64,000 bases of DNA. It comes from JBFJKD01 sp041601945 (GTDB taxonomy: Bacteria > Pseudomonadota > Gammaproteobacteria > Pseudomonadales > Porticoccaceae). Made by a program: the position numbers and the translations under genes. The stretch spans positions 33,069-97,068 of the forward strand of contig JBFIHG010000004.1 of the NCBI GenBank assembly GCA_041601945.1, given 5' to 3'. The notes beneath the pieces were generated by a model. That model saw only the letters and a program-made list of their open reading frames with translations, had not been told where the DNA came from and ran no database searches. Numbering within the stretch: the stretch's first letter is position 1; every line of letters begins with the position of its first letter. Shown piece by piece: positions 25,844 to 34,288 of this stretch.

Positions 25844-28603
25844 TTGGGTGAAATCACAATTGAGAAAGCATCGTTTGCCAGGAAATGGCTAGCGGCGCTT
25901 TCGGGCTTCGCGCTTACGCTCATTCTGTATTTATCAGGTGCGCTACAGAATCTCGATAACTCGATTACCGCTCTCAATTTTAAATTATCCCGCCACGTTG
26001 TTGATGCTGGCGTGGTGTTGGTGGAAATTGATTCGTACAGTATCAAACAGTTGGAATTATGGCCCTGGCCCCGTAGTTATCACGCGCGTGTTCTGAAAAA
26101 ATTAAGAGCAGCTGACGCTAATAAAGTCTTTTTCGACGTCGATTTTAGTGCGCCTAGTGAGCCTCGCGAAGACGCCGTGTTGGCCCGTACTCTGACGACG
26201 TTTAGTCCGGGACAGGTAATGCTGCCAGCCTTCCTGCAGTACACCAGCAGTCAGGCCAATCGCAAATTGTCGCTGATTGAGCCACTGCCCTTGTTTGCCG
26301 ATCATGTGACGCCCGTATCGGTTAATCTGAAACCCGATCCGGATGGGCTGGTGCGGCGTATAAAACTGTTTAACCGGTTTGCCGATATCGACTTGTATAC
26401 CGCACCAGCTTTGTTTCACGGCAGTAATATTTACGATTCCGATACGCTATTACTGGATTTCAGCATTGATCCGGCCTCGTTTTCCCATATTTCCTATGCG
26501 GATGTATATTCCGGGAATTTCCCGGACGGTATGTTCGCCGACAAATATGTCATTGTCGGTGCCACAGCCCTTGAGTTGAGCGATCAAATTCCGGTGCCTG
26601 TTTACCAGTCCTTGCCTGGACCGGTGGTTCAGGCGCTGGCTTATCAAACGTTGAGCGCTGGAAAATTAAAACACGTTGGAAAGCCTCTCGTAGTACTACT
26701 TATTGCAGTGATGCAGCTGTGCATCATGTTCCTGCTGATGAAAATTTCCTGGCGCACTGGCCTGGCGATTGCCGTGTTGGTGACTGTCGGTTGGTTTTTA
26801 CTTGCGCAGCAGTTCCTGGCGCGAGGCTTTTTACTGGATATCGCGCCACTGATGATTTTTCCCTGGCTTAGCTTTGTATTTATGCAGCTGGCTCGAATTG
26901 ATCAACAGGCATTGCGGCTTTTTCGTCAACGGATGAGGCTGGTGCGCCAGGAAGCATTAATGGCTACGGTGGTGGAAAACACTGGCGACGGCATTTTAAC
27001 CCTGGATGAAGCAGGTGTTATAAAATCTATCAACCCCGCCGCTTTGGAAATGTTTGGCTGTACGGGGCAGTCGCGAGTCAATAAATCTATTTCTACTCTT
27101 ATTCCTAGCCTGATGAATAACGGCATATTCGCGGTGCGCTATGCCAGTGCGGGTTTGTGCGAAGATCAGGGCCGACATTTATCCGACGAATTATTTCCCA
27201 TCGAATTTTCAGTCAACACTTTGCAGCTTGCCGATCAAAAACTATACACCGTGTTTGTACGCGATGTCACCGAGCGGAAGGCGCGTCAGATGGAGTTAAG
27301 TTTTCAGGCGACCCATGATTCTCTTACTGGGTTGTTTAATCGTGCAGCGTTGAAGGGCAGGTTGCAAAAAACGGTTCAGGACTACCAAAAATGTCAACGC
27401 CCGGCCGCATTACTGTTTGTTGATCTGGATCGCTTTAAGGAAATTAACGATACCCTGGGTCACGGTGCGGGCGACAAAATTTTGCATGAACTGGGTGAGC
27501 GCCTGGCCACATTGCAAAACGACAATGTTTTTGTCGCTCGTATTGGTGGCGATGAATTTGGCGTGCTGCTGACCGGTGCCGATGAGGCTCAGGATGCTGA
27601 GCGCATGGTGAAAGCGCTGTTAACGTTGATTGAAAAACCGTTTGTAGCCGAGACCATGTCGCTGCAGGTTCAGGCATCTATCGGGATCGCTCATTTGCCT
27701 GAGCATACCCAGATAGATGAAGAGTTGATGATGTTTGCGGATGTGGCCATGTATCAGGCCAAGGTTAATCATCTGGAGTATGTGGTGTACGACGCCAGCG
27801 TCGACAGTAATACCCTGCGCAATCTGGCGATCAGTAGTCAACTAAACCTCGCCGTTGACGACGAACAATTTATTCTTTTTTATCAACCCAAGGTGGATAT
27901 AAATACCAACGAAGTGGTGTGCCTCGAGGCTCTGGTGCGCTGGGTGCATCCAACATTAGGGACTGTTGCGCCAGATGATTTTATCAATGTTGCCGAACGC
28001 TCAGGTATGATCAAGCCGTTAACCCTCTACACCTTAAAAACCGCCATGAGTCGCTGTCGGCGCCTACGCGCTCAGGGGCACAATATATCGATGGCGGTGA
28101 ACTTGTCTGCGTTTTTACTGCAGGATATGAGTCTGGTGGAGGACCTCAAAAGCTTTCTGGCCGAGGATTCGATTGATCCCGCCTGGCTGGAGCTGGAGAT
28201 TACTGAAAGTGCTATTGTGAATAATCCTGAACGGGCATTCGAAATACTAAAACAAATCCGTGCGCTGGACATCCGTCTTTCGATCGACGATTTTGGCACC
28301 GGATATGCCTCTCTATCGTACCTCAAACAGTTGCCTGTGCAAGAGTTAAAGATTGACAAGCTGTTCATCCAGGAGCTGTTGGATAATAAAAGTGATCAAA
28401 TAATCGTCCGCTCCACCGTGGAGTTGTCCCACAGCCTTGGACTAAAAGTCGTTGCAGAAGGCGTAGAATCCCGTGAAATATATAATTATTTGCGCGACGC
28501 AGGCTGTGATATTGCACAGGGTTACTGGATTAGCCCACCACTTCCCTCCGCGAAGCTGGAGGCGTGGCTTGAACAGTGGCAAGCAACAGCTGCGGTAGGT
28601 TGA
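25844..28603 (+). CDS. CHASE2-PAS-GGDEF-EAL membrane c-di-GMP enzyme
   Basis: A 919-residue sensor enzyme for cyclic di-GMP. It has an N-terminal helix (about 14-32), a periplasmic CHASE2 domain (about 45-280), three helices (about 285-350) and a PAS domain (about 365-465). These are followed by GGDEF (motif at 568-572, RIGGDEFGVLL) and EAL (motif at 695-697). The EAL domain retains the residues expected for hydrolysis: EAL, ELEITES, DDFGTGYASLSYL, AEGVES and AQGYW. The product-inhibition site (RxxD) upstream of GGDEF is not present. Start is TTG 25844, preceded by GGGGTGA. It follows fecR after 29 bases, so the two are probably an operon. Confidence 0.93.
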   Translation: MGEITIEKASFARKWLAALSGFALTLILYLSGALQNLDNSITALNFKLSRHVVDAGVVLVEIDSYSIKQLELWPWPRSYHARVLKKLRAADANKVFFDVDFSAPSEPREDAVLARTLTTFSPGQVMLPAFLQYTSSQANRKLSLIEPLPLFADHVTPVSVNLKPDPDGLVRRIKLFNRFADIDLYTAPALFHGSNIYDSDTLLLDFSIDPASFSHISYADVYSGNFPDGMFADKYVIVGATALELSDQIPVPVYQSLPGPVVQALAYQTLSAGKLKHVGKPLVVLLIAVMQLCIMFLLMKISWRTGLAIAVLVTVGWFLLAQQFLARGFLLDIAPLMIFPWLSFVFMQLARIDQQALRLFRQRMRLVRQEALMATVVENTGDGILTLDEAGVIKSINPAALEMFGCTGQSRVNKSISTLIPSLMNNGIFAVRYASAGLCEDQGRHLSDELFPIEFSVNTLQLADQKLYTVFVRDVTERKARQMELSFQATHDSLTGLFNRAALKGRLQKTVQDYQKCQRPAALLFVDLDRFKEINDTLGHGAGDKILHELGERLATLQNDNVFVARIGGDEFGVLLTGADEAQDAERMVKALLTLIEKPFVAETMSLQVQASIGIAHLPEHTQIDEELMMFADVAMYQAKVNHLEYVVYDASVDSNTLRNLAISSQLNLAVDDEQFILFYQPKVDINTNEVVCLEALVRWVHPTLGTVAPDDFINVAERSGMIKPLTLYTLKTAMSRCRRLRAQGHNISMAVNLSAFLLQDMSLVEDLKSFLAEDSIDPAWLELEITESAIVNNPERAFEILKQIRALDIRLSIDDFGTGYASLSYLKQLPVQELKIDKLFIQELLDNKSDQIIVRSTVELSHSLGLKVVAEGVESREIYNYLRDAGCDIAQGYWISPPLPSAKLEAWLEQWQATAAVG

Positions 28604-28657
28604 CCTTTTTATTCTCGCGTACCCTGCGCAATTTCCCAGGTACTGTTTGCAGTGCTG

Positions 28658-30292
28658 TTATGGCGTATGTTGGCCAGGCGCAGAGTTCGAAAGCGGGACC
28701 GCCGCCAATAATTGCTGTGTGTAGGGCTGTTGGGGATGCGCCCAGAGGGTTTCGGTTTTCTCGCTTTCAATAATTTTGCCGCGGTGCATCACCATCACCC
28801 GATCGGCGATGTAGCGCACCACAGACAGATCGTGGGAGATAAACAGCATGGTTAGATTATGGCGCGCCACCAGGTCGAGTAACAGATCGAGAATTTGCGC
28901 CTGAATGGTGACGTCCAGAGCCGATACCGGTTCGTCCGCCAGCACAAATTCGGGCCGCGTGGCAATGGCGCGACCGATGGCGATACGCTGGCGCTGCCCA
29001 CCGGAAAATTCATGGGGATATTTGCGCACGTAGGCGCGGGCCAGGCCGACTTCGTCCATCAAGGTGTGTACCAATTTTTCTACGTTATTGCGATCCGCAA
29101 GGCGGTGGAATAACAGGGGTTCGGCGAGGGCATCAAATACAGTCATGCGCGGATTGAGGGATGCGTAGGGGTCCTGAAAAATCATCTGCATGCGTCTTCG
29201 CAGCGGCCGCATGGCTTTGGTGCTGAGGCCGCATAACTGCTGCCCCCCAAATGTTACGGACCCGCTGTGTATCGGAATCAACTGTAGTATTGAGCGACCC
29301 AGAGTGGATTTGCCGGATCCGGATTCTCCTACCAGCCCAAGAATTTCCCCTTTGTGGAGTGTCAGGGAAACCTTGTCGACCGCGGTTACAAAACGCGCCG
29401 CTTTGGTTTCTAGCAAGGGTGTGCTGTAGTCCCGAAAGCGTGTGGTCAGGTCTGTGACTTCAAGTAATGGTGGGGGCCCCGGTGGTGGATCCACCGGATT
29501 TTGTTTGGCACCGCTACGAATGGATGCCAGCAGCTTGCGGGTATAAGGGTGTTGGGCGTCCGTAAAGATGGCGTTGGTGGCACCGGTTTCAACAACCTTG
29601 CCCTGGTGCATCACCGCGATACGATCGGCGACACCGGCTACTACCGCGAGGTCGTGACTAATCAGGATTACGGCGATATTACGCCGTTGCTGTAGCTCCT
29701 TGATCAGGTGCAGTATCTGCGCCTGCACGGTGACATCGAGGGCGGTAGTGGGTTCGTCCGCAATCAGCAGTTTTGGCTCGGCGATTAACGCCATGGCGAT
29801 CATGACCCGTTGGCGCATACCGCCAGAAAACTCGTGAGGATAACTTTCGAAACGGCGCGATGCGTCCTTGATGCCTACTTCGACGAGGAGGGCGAGCGCC
29901 TGTTCGCGGGCCGCGGGTCGATCGAGCTGCCGATGGTAAATCAATGGTTCCATCAACTGCTCGCCAATGGTCAGGAACGGATTCAGGCAGGACATGGGAT
30001 CCTGAAAAATGATTGCGATGTCGTTGCCGCGAATATGGCGCAGTGCTGGTACAGGGCATTGCAACAAATCCACGCCGTCAAACTGAGCGGTGCCACTTTC
30101 GATACGGCCGGGTGGTTCCGGTATCAGGCGCAACAGGCTGTAACAGGCAACCGATTTGCCCGATCCGGACTCGCCGACGATCGCCAACGTCTCGCCCCGA
30201 TCGACTGCGAAGTTCATATCGTCAACCGCGGTGACTACCCCGTTGCGGGTATGAAAACGCACGGTTAAATGTTGGACGTCGAGTAAACTCAT
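28658..30292 (-). CDS. Fused dual-ATPase subunit of an oligopeptide ABC importer (OppDF/YejF type)
   Basis: A 544-residue protein with two complete nucleotide-binding domains. Each has Walker A GESGSGKS, a signature motif (EFSGGMRQR in the first, EFSGGQRQR in the second) and a Walker B ending in ADEP. Each half ends with the Opp/Dpp C-terminal substrate-type region (HPYTRKLL; QPYTQQLL). In many systems these are separate OppD and OppF; fusion is typical of YejF-like proteins. It is last in the operon, 9 bases after the second permease, and powers uptake across the inner membrane. Confidence 0.95.
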   Translation of the reverse strand: MSLLDVQHLTVRFHTRNGVVTAVDDMNFAVDRGETLAIVGESGSGKSVACYSLLRLIPEPPGRIESGTAQFDGVDLLQCPVPALRHIRGNDIAIIFQDPMSCLNPFLTIGEQLMEPLIYHRQLDRPAAREQALALLVEVGIKDASRRFESYPHEFSGGMRQRVMIAMALIAEPKLLIADEPTTALDVTVQAQILHLIKELQQRRNIAVILISHDLAVVAGVADRIAVMHQGKVVETGATNAIFTDAQHPYTRKLLASIRSGAKQNPVDPPPGPPPLLEVTDLTTRFRDYSTPLLETKAARFVTAVDKVSLTLHKGEILGLVGESGSGKSTLGRSILQLIPIHSGSVTFGGQQLCGLSTKAMRPLRRRMQMIFQDPYASLNPRMTVFDALAEPLLFHRLADRNNVEKLVHTLMDEVGLARAYVRKYPHEFSGGQRQRIAIGRAIATRPEFVLADEPVSALDVTIQAQILDLLLDLVARHNLTMLFISHDLSVVRYIADRVMVMHRGKIIESEKTETLWAHPQQPYTQQLLAAVPLSNSAPGQHTP

Positions 30293-30301
30293 GGCGATTA
30301 T

Positions 30302-31183
30302 TCAGTCCTTTGCGGCGCGAGGATCGAGGGCGTCCCGCAGGCCATCCCCTAAAAAGTTCAGTGCAAAGAGGGTAATGGACAGCACCAGTCCCGGAAACAA
30401 CAGCAGCCACGGATACTCTTCCATGGTTTCTACTCCGGCGGAGATCAGTGACCCCCAGGAACTTTGCGGTGGCTGAATTCCGAGCCCCAGAAAGCTGAGA
30501 AAAGCTTCCAGCAGAATCACACCGGGAATGGTCAGCGTGGTGTAAACGATAACCGGCCCCAGCGTGTTTGGAATAAGGTGGCGACGGATGATTAGCCAAC
30601 GGGACAGGCCCAGGGAAACTGCTGCCTCGATAAATTCCTGCTGGCGTAAGGTTTGCACCTGGCTGCGCACAATACGCGCCATGGTTAACCATTCCACCGC
30701 GCCAATGGCAAAAAACAACAACACGATATTTCGTCCGAACACCACCATTAGCAGGATAATAAAAATCATAAACGGCAAGGCGTACATAATATCCACCAGG
30801 CGCATCATGGTGGCATCGACGCGCCCACCGGCATAACCGGCGATGGTGCCGTACAAAATACCGATGCCAAGGGCCACACCGGTGGCCACGAAACCGACCA
30901 TCAGTGAAATGCGACTACCGTACAGAATGCGTGTCAGCAGATCTCTACCCAGGGTGTCGGTGCCCAGCCAATGTTGCATGGACGGTGGCGCCGCACCCAG
31001 CGCCAGGTTCTGGGCATCGTAACTGTAGGGCGCGATCCAGGGTGTCAATAATGCGGCGAGGGTCATGGTAATTAGTACACCGAGACCCATAAGGGCAAGG
31101 CGATTTTTTTGTAGGCGTCGCCATGCATCCTGCCACAGGGATACGCCGCGCTCTTCGATAGCAGTCGCGGTAGTTACGGTCAC
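30302..31183 (-). CDS. Oligopeptide ABC transporter permease, OppC/DppC type
   Basis: A 293-residue inner-membrane permease. It has the OppC N-terminal helix, the HWLGTDTLGRDLLTRILYGSRISL motif region typical of DppC/OppC proteins, and the EAA-loop sequence EAAVSLGLSRWLIIRRHLIPN that contacts the ATPase. Six hydrophobic segments are seen. Its ATG overlaps the stop of the upstream permease by four bases. It forms the translocation pore with the OppB-type subunit. Confidence 0.94.
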   Translation of the reverse strand: MTVTTATAIEERGVSLWQDAWRRLQKNRLALMGLGVLITMTLAALLTPWIAPYSYDAQNLALGAAPPSMQHWLGTDTLGRDLLTRILYGSRISLMVGFVATGVALGIGILYGTIAGYAGGRVDATMMRLVDIMYALPFMIFIILLMVVFGRNIVLLFFAIGAVEWLTMARIVRSQVQTLRQQEFIEAAVSLGLSRWLIIRRHLIPNTLGPVIVYTTLTIPGVILLEAFLSFLGLGIQPPQSSWGSLISAGVETMEEYPWLLLFPGLVLSITLFALNFLGDGLRDALDPRAAKD

Positions 31184-32118
31184 CCTTGACCTCCCCGATA
31201 CTGGTCCCGCAGTCGCGGATTAAGCCAAACTGCCGCGATGTCCGATAGCAAATTAAACAGGATGATCAGGGCGGCAAAAAACACCGTGGTTCCCATAATC
31301 ATGGTGTAGTCGCGATTAAACGCGGCCTGCACATAGAAACGTCCGAGTCCGGGAATTTGAAATAACGTCTCGACCACAAAAGAACCGCTCAGCAGCCCCG
31401 CAAATGCGGGGCCCATAAAGGCCACCACTGGAATCAACCCGCCGCGCAGGCCGTGCTTTAACACCACCACCCATTCCGGCAGGCCTTTGGCCCGCGCGGT
31501 GCGGATATAGTCCTGGGACAACACCTCCAGCATGCCGCCGCGGGACAGGCGCGCGATGTAGGCGGTGTACCCCGAGCCGAGCGTCAGGGCCGGTAATATT
31601 TTATCGCCGGGGATATTGCCCCACCCCGATACTGGCACCCATTCCAGCCAGATGCCGAACAGCAGCATCAACAGGGGGCCCAGCAAAAACGACGGCATGC
31701 AAATACCCACCATGGCCGCCGACATGGGCACGTAATCCTGCGCGGTGTTGGGGCGCAGGGCGGCGGTTACACCGGCGCAGGTGCCGAGCACGATAGCAAT
31801 CAGCATGGCATACAGAGCCAGTTCCGCTGTGGCGGGCAGCCCCGCTGCGATCATTTCGTTTACCGAGCGGCCGGGGAAGCGAAACGACGGGCCGAAATCT
31901 CCCCGTGCCAGATCCCCCAGGTAACGAAGAAATTGCATGGGCATCGGTTCATCGAGGTGGTAACGGGTCTCTAGGGCCTTCAACACTGCTTCCGGGACGG
32001 CCTTTTCAGCACTGAAAGGGCCGCCCGGTGCCAAGCGTACCAAAAAGAAAGTAGCGGCTATCACCACCAGTAGCACGGGTATTGCCTGTAATAATCGGTT
32101 GCGTATAAAACGCCACAT
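31180..32118 (-). CDS. Oligopeptide ABC transporter permease, OppB/DppB type
   Basis: A 312-residue permease beginning MWRFIRNRLLQAIPVLLVV, with the LAPGGPF and LARGDFGPSF segments characteristic of OppB/DppB and the EAA-loop YIRTARAKGLPEWVVVLKHGLRGGLIP. Six hydrophobic segments are seen. It starts two bases after the binding-protein stop, and overlaps the next permease by four bases. All four importer genes are therefore one tight minus-strand operon. Confidence 0.94.
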   Translation of the reverse strand: MWRFIRNRLLQAIPVLLVVIAATFFLVRLAPGGPFSAEKAVPEAVLKALETRYHLDEPMPMQFLRYLGDLARGDFGPSFRFPGRSVNEMIAAGLPATAELALYAMLIAIVLGTCAGVTAALRPNTAQDYVPMSAAMVGICMPSFLLGPLLMLLFGIWLEWVPVSGWGNIPGDKILPALTLGSGYTAYIARLSRGGMLEVLSQDYIRTARAKGLPEWVVVLKHGLRGGLIPVVAFMGPAFAGLLSGSFVVETLFQIPGLGRFYVQAAFNRDYTMIMGTTVFFAALIILFNLLSDIAAVWLNPRLRDQYRGGQG

Positions 32119-32120
32119 GG

Positions 32121-33842
32121 TTAATTGTCCGCGCTGAGTGAGATATTTTTATACAGGGCGTAGTCGAGAATATTGCCTGGCATACCAATGACGCTGTCGT
32201 GCACCAGGTGAACGCTGGTATAGATGTACACCGGAATAATCGGCATCTCATCGAGCAAAATGGCCTCGGCACGGCGAAAGTAATTGTAGCGACTGCCGCG
32301 ATCCGCCGCCGTGGGGGCGAGTTGCGTTATCAGCCGGTCGTATTCGGCGTTACCCCAACCGGTGCGGTTGTTGCCGCCTCCGGTAAGCCACAGGTCGAGA
32401 AAGGTATTGGGATCCACATAGTCGCCGATCCAGCCGGCGCGAGAAATTTGGAAATTACCCGATGCCTCGTTATCCAGATACACCTTCCAGTCCTGATTGT
32501 TCAGGGTTACGTCGATATTCAGTACGGTCTTCCACATTTGTTGCAGCGCCACCGCAATTTTCTGGTGTCCCTCGCTGGTGTTGTACAAAATTTCCGTGGT
32601 CGGGAAGCCCTTGCCATTGGGGTAGCCGGCAGCGCTCAGCAGTTCGCGGGCGCGCTGCGGGTCGTAATCTAGCGCGGGCTCGGCGCTGTAGTTCAGAGTG
32701 TTCGGTGGGGTAAATGTAGCCGCCGGAATCTGCCCCCCCTTGGTGACATTGTCGACGATGCTTTGGCGGTCGATGGCCAGTGCCAAAGCGCGGCGTACAC
32801 GTTTGTCGCCAAGGTGGGGCACTCTGGTGTTAATCCGATAATAATAGGTGCCCAGATAGGGTGAGATGCGCAAAAACTGTGGGGCTTGCTCACGATACAC
32901 GGCGATCTTGTCAGTGGGCAGGGAGCCGGTGACGTGCAATTGGCGAGCGCGAAACATACGCTCTTCCGTGGAGACATTTTCAGTGGGATAAAAACGTATT
33001 TCGTTGAGTGTGACCTGTTCCGCGTCCCAGTAAAGGGGGTTCTTTTTTACCACGACCACCTTATTCAAATCCCATTGTGCCAGGACAAAGGCGCCGTTGC
33101 CGACAAAGTTACCGGCCCTTGTCCAACGGGTACCGCGCTCGCTCGGACTGCCGAAAGCCTCGATGGTGGGTCGGTGTACCGGAAACATGCTGTAGTGATC
33201 GAGCAGTTGCAAAAAATACGGCGTTGGGTGGGTTAACGTAACCTGTAACCTGTGGGTGGATAACGCCTCGACGCCCACCTGAGAAAAGTCGTCCAGTTTG
33301 CCAGTGGCGTAGGCCTCAGCATTCTTAATGGGGTAATACATGTAGGCGTACAGGTTGCCCAGCTCGGGTTGCAACGCGCGCCGCCAGGACCACACAAAAT
33401 CTGCGGCGGTGACCGGATCGCCATTCGACCAACGGGCACTGGATCTCAGTTGAAAAGTATAGACGGTGCCTGTTGCGTTGATGGTCCAGCTTTCAGCGAC
33501 TCCGGGAATCGGTTCCAGGGTGAGGGGGTCCTTAAGTACCAGACCTTCAAGCAGTGCCACAATGATATGGTGCTCGGGAATACCGGTCACAATATGGGGA
33601 TCCAGTTCCTGGGGCTCGGCGCCATTACCCCAATGCAGAGTCTGAGTTTTATTGCCGGATGTGACGTTGCTTTCACCGCCGCCGCAGGCGCTCAGTGTCA
33701 GTACAGCGCACGCCAGTACAGTGAGCAGGCACAGTGGCACCGCGCGGGACGAAGCTGGCCACGGGCGGTTTGCAGGTTTAACCACAGTTTCTGGTAGGGA
33801 TGGTGGTACCGGGCGGGTGATAACTGCGATTCCCAATAGCAT
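32121..33842 (-). CDS. Peptide-binding lipoprotein of an ABC importer (OppA family)
   Basis: A 573-residue solute-binding protein (SBP_bac_5 family) that delivers peptides to the permeases. The N-terminus has a lipoprotein signal with lipobox LSAC (TVLACAVLTLSACGGG), so it should be a membrane-anchored lipoprotein. Conserved segments include LHWGNGAEPQELDPH, YTFQLRSSARWSNGDPVTAADFVWSWRRAL and the OppA-like VRRALALAIDRQSIV. The ATG at 33842 gives about 35 residues before the hydrophobic core, longer than usual; a later GTG start is possible. First gene of the operon. Confidence 0.92.
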   Translation of the reverse strand: MLLGIAVITRPVPPSLPETVVKPANRPWPASSRAVPLCLLTVLACAVLTLSACGGGESNVTSGNKTQTLHWGNGAEPQELDPHIVTGIPEHHIIVALLEGLVLKDPLTLEPIPGVAESWTINATGTVYTFQLRSSARWSNGDPVTAADFVWSWRRALQPELGNLYAYMYYPIKNAEAYATGKLDDFSQVGVEALSTHRLQVTLTHPTPYFLQLLDHYSMFPVHRPTIEAFGSPSERGTRWTRAGNFVGNGAFVLAQWDLNKVVVVKKNPLYWDAEQVTLNEIRFYPTENVSTEERMFRARQLHVTGSLPTDKIAVYREQAPQFLRISPYLGTYYYRINTRVPHLGDKRVRRALALAIDRQSIVDNVTKGGQIPAATFTPPNTLNYSAEPALDYDPQRARELLSAAGYPNGKGFPTTEILYNTSEGHQKIAVALQQMWKTVLNIDVTLNNQDWKVYLDNEASGNFQISRAGWIGDYVDPNTFLDLWLTGGGNNRTGWGNAEYDRLITQLAPTAADRGSRYNYFRRAEAILLDEMPIIPVYIYTSVHLVHDSVIGMPGNILDYALYKNISLSADN

Positions 33843-33871
33843 AATTAACGGCCATAGTAATCAGCTATGAT

Positions 33872-33900
33872 TTGCATTGCCATAGTAAAGACACGATAAT
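33872..33900 (+). promoter_or_regulatory. sigma70 promoter of ffs
   Basis: TTGCAT (33872-33877) and GATAAT (33895-33900) are spaced by 17 bases and lie directly before the 4.5S RNA gene. Predicted transcription start is about 33907-33910, matching the 5' end of the RNA structure. This is the best-placed promoter in the window. Confidence 0.7.
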
Positions 33901-33912
33901 CCCGACCGCAAT

Positions 33913-34028
<116 letters not shown>

Positions 34029-34288
34029 TTGCTGGTAAGACTGCGCATTGACCTGGCCCCGCATTTGACGGAATCGGCCAAACAACCTTACATACCGTCG
34101 TTTTTCTTAGTCCTGCAATGTAGTGTTCGGTTGGAATAGCGGGGGCGGTACGACCCTCGAGTTTTCATCCCCGCGACTCGGGTATTAATAAGCAATGGGT
34201 TGCCGCCGGGGTACCGGATGCGGATCGATCCCCGTATAATTCTGCCCAATACCCCGCCCGTGTCTGCTATCAGAGGCTTGTTATTGCC
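34029..34288. other. Intergenic region between ffs and dnaX
   Basis: These 260 bases contain a perfect TATAAT at 34235-34240, about 50 bases before the dnaX start, with no good -35 box. This is the likely dnaX promoter. No ORF with a ribosome site and no further RNA gene is recognised. Confidence 0.5.

Noticed and set aside
25844..28603. LapD-like c-di-GMP receptor for the adhesin system
   Set aside because: LapD has a HAMP-linked LapD/MoxY periplasmic domain and degenerate GGDEF/EAL motifs. This protein has CHASE2 and intact motifs, and it is 30 kb away.
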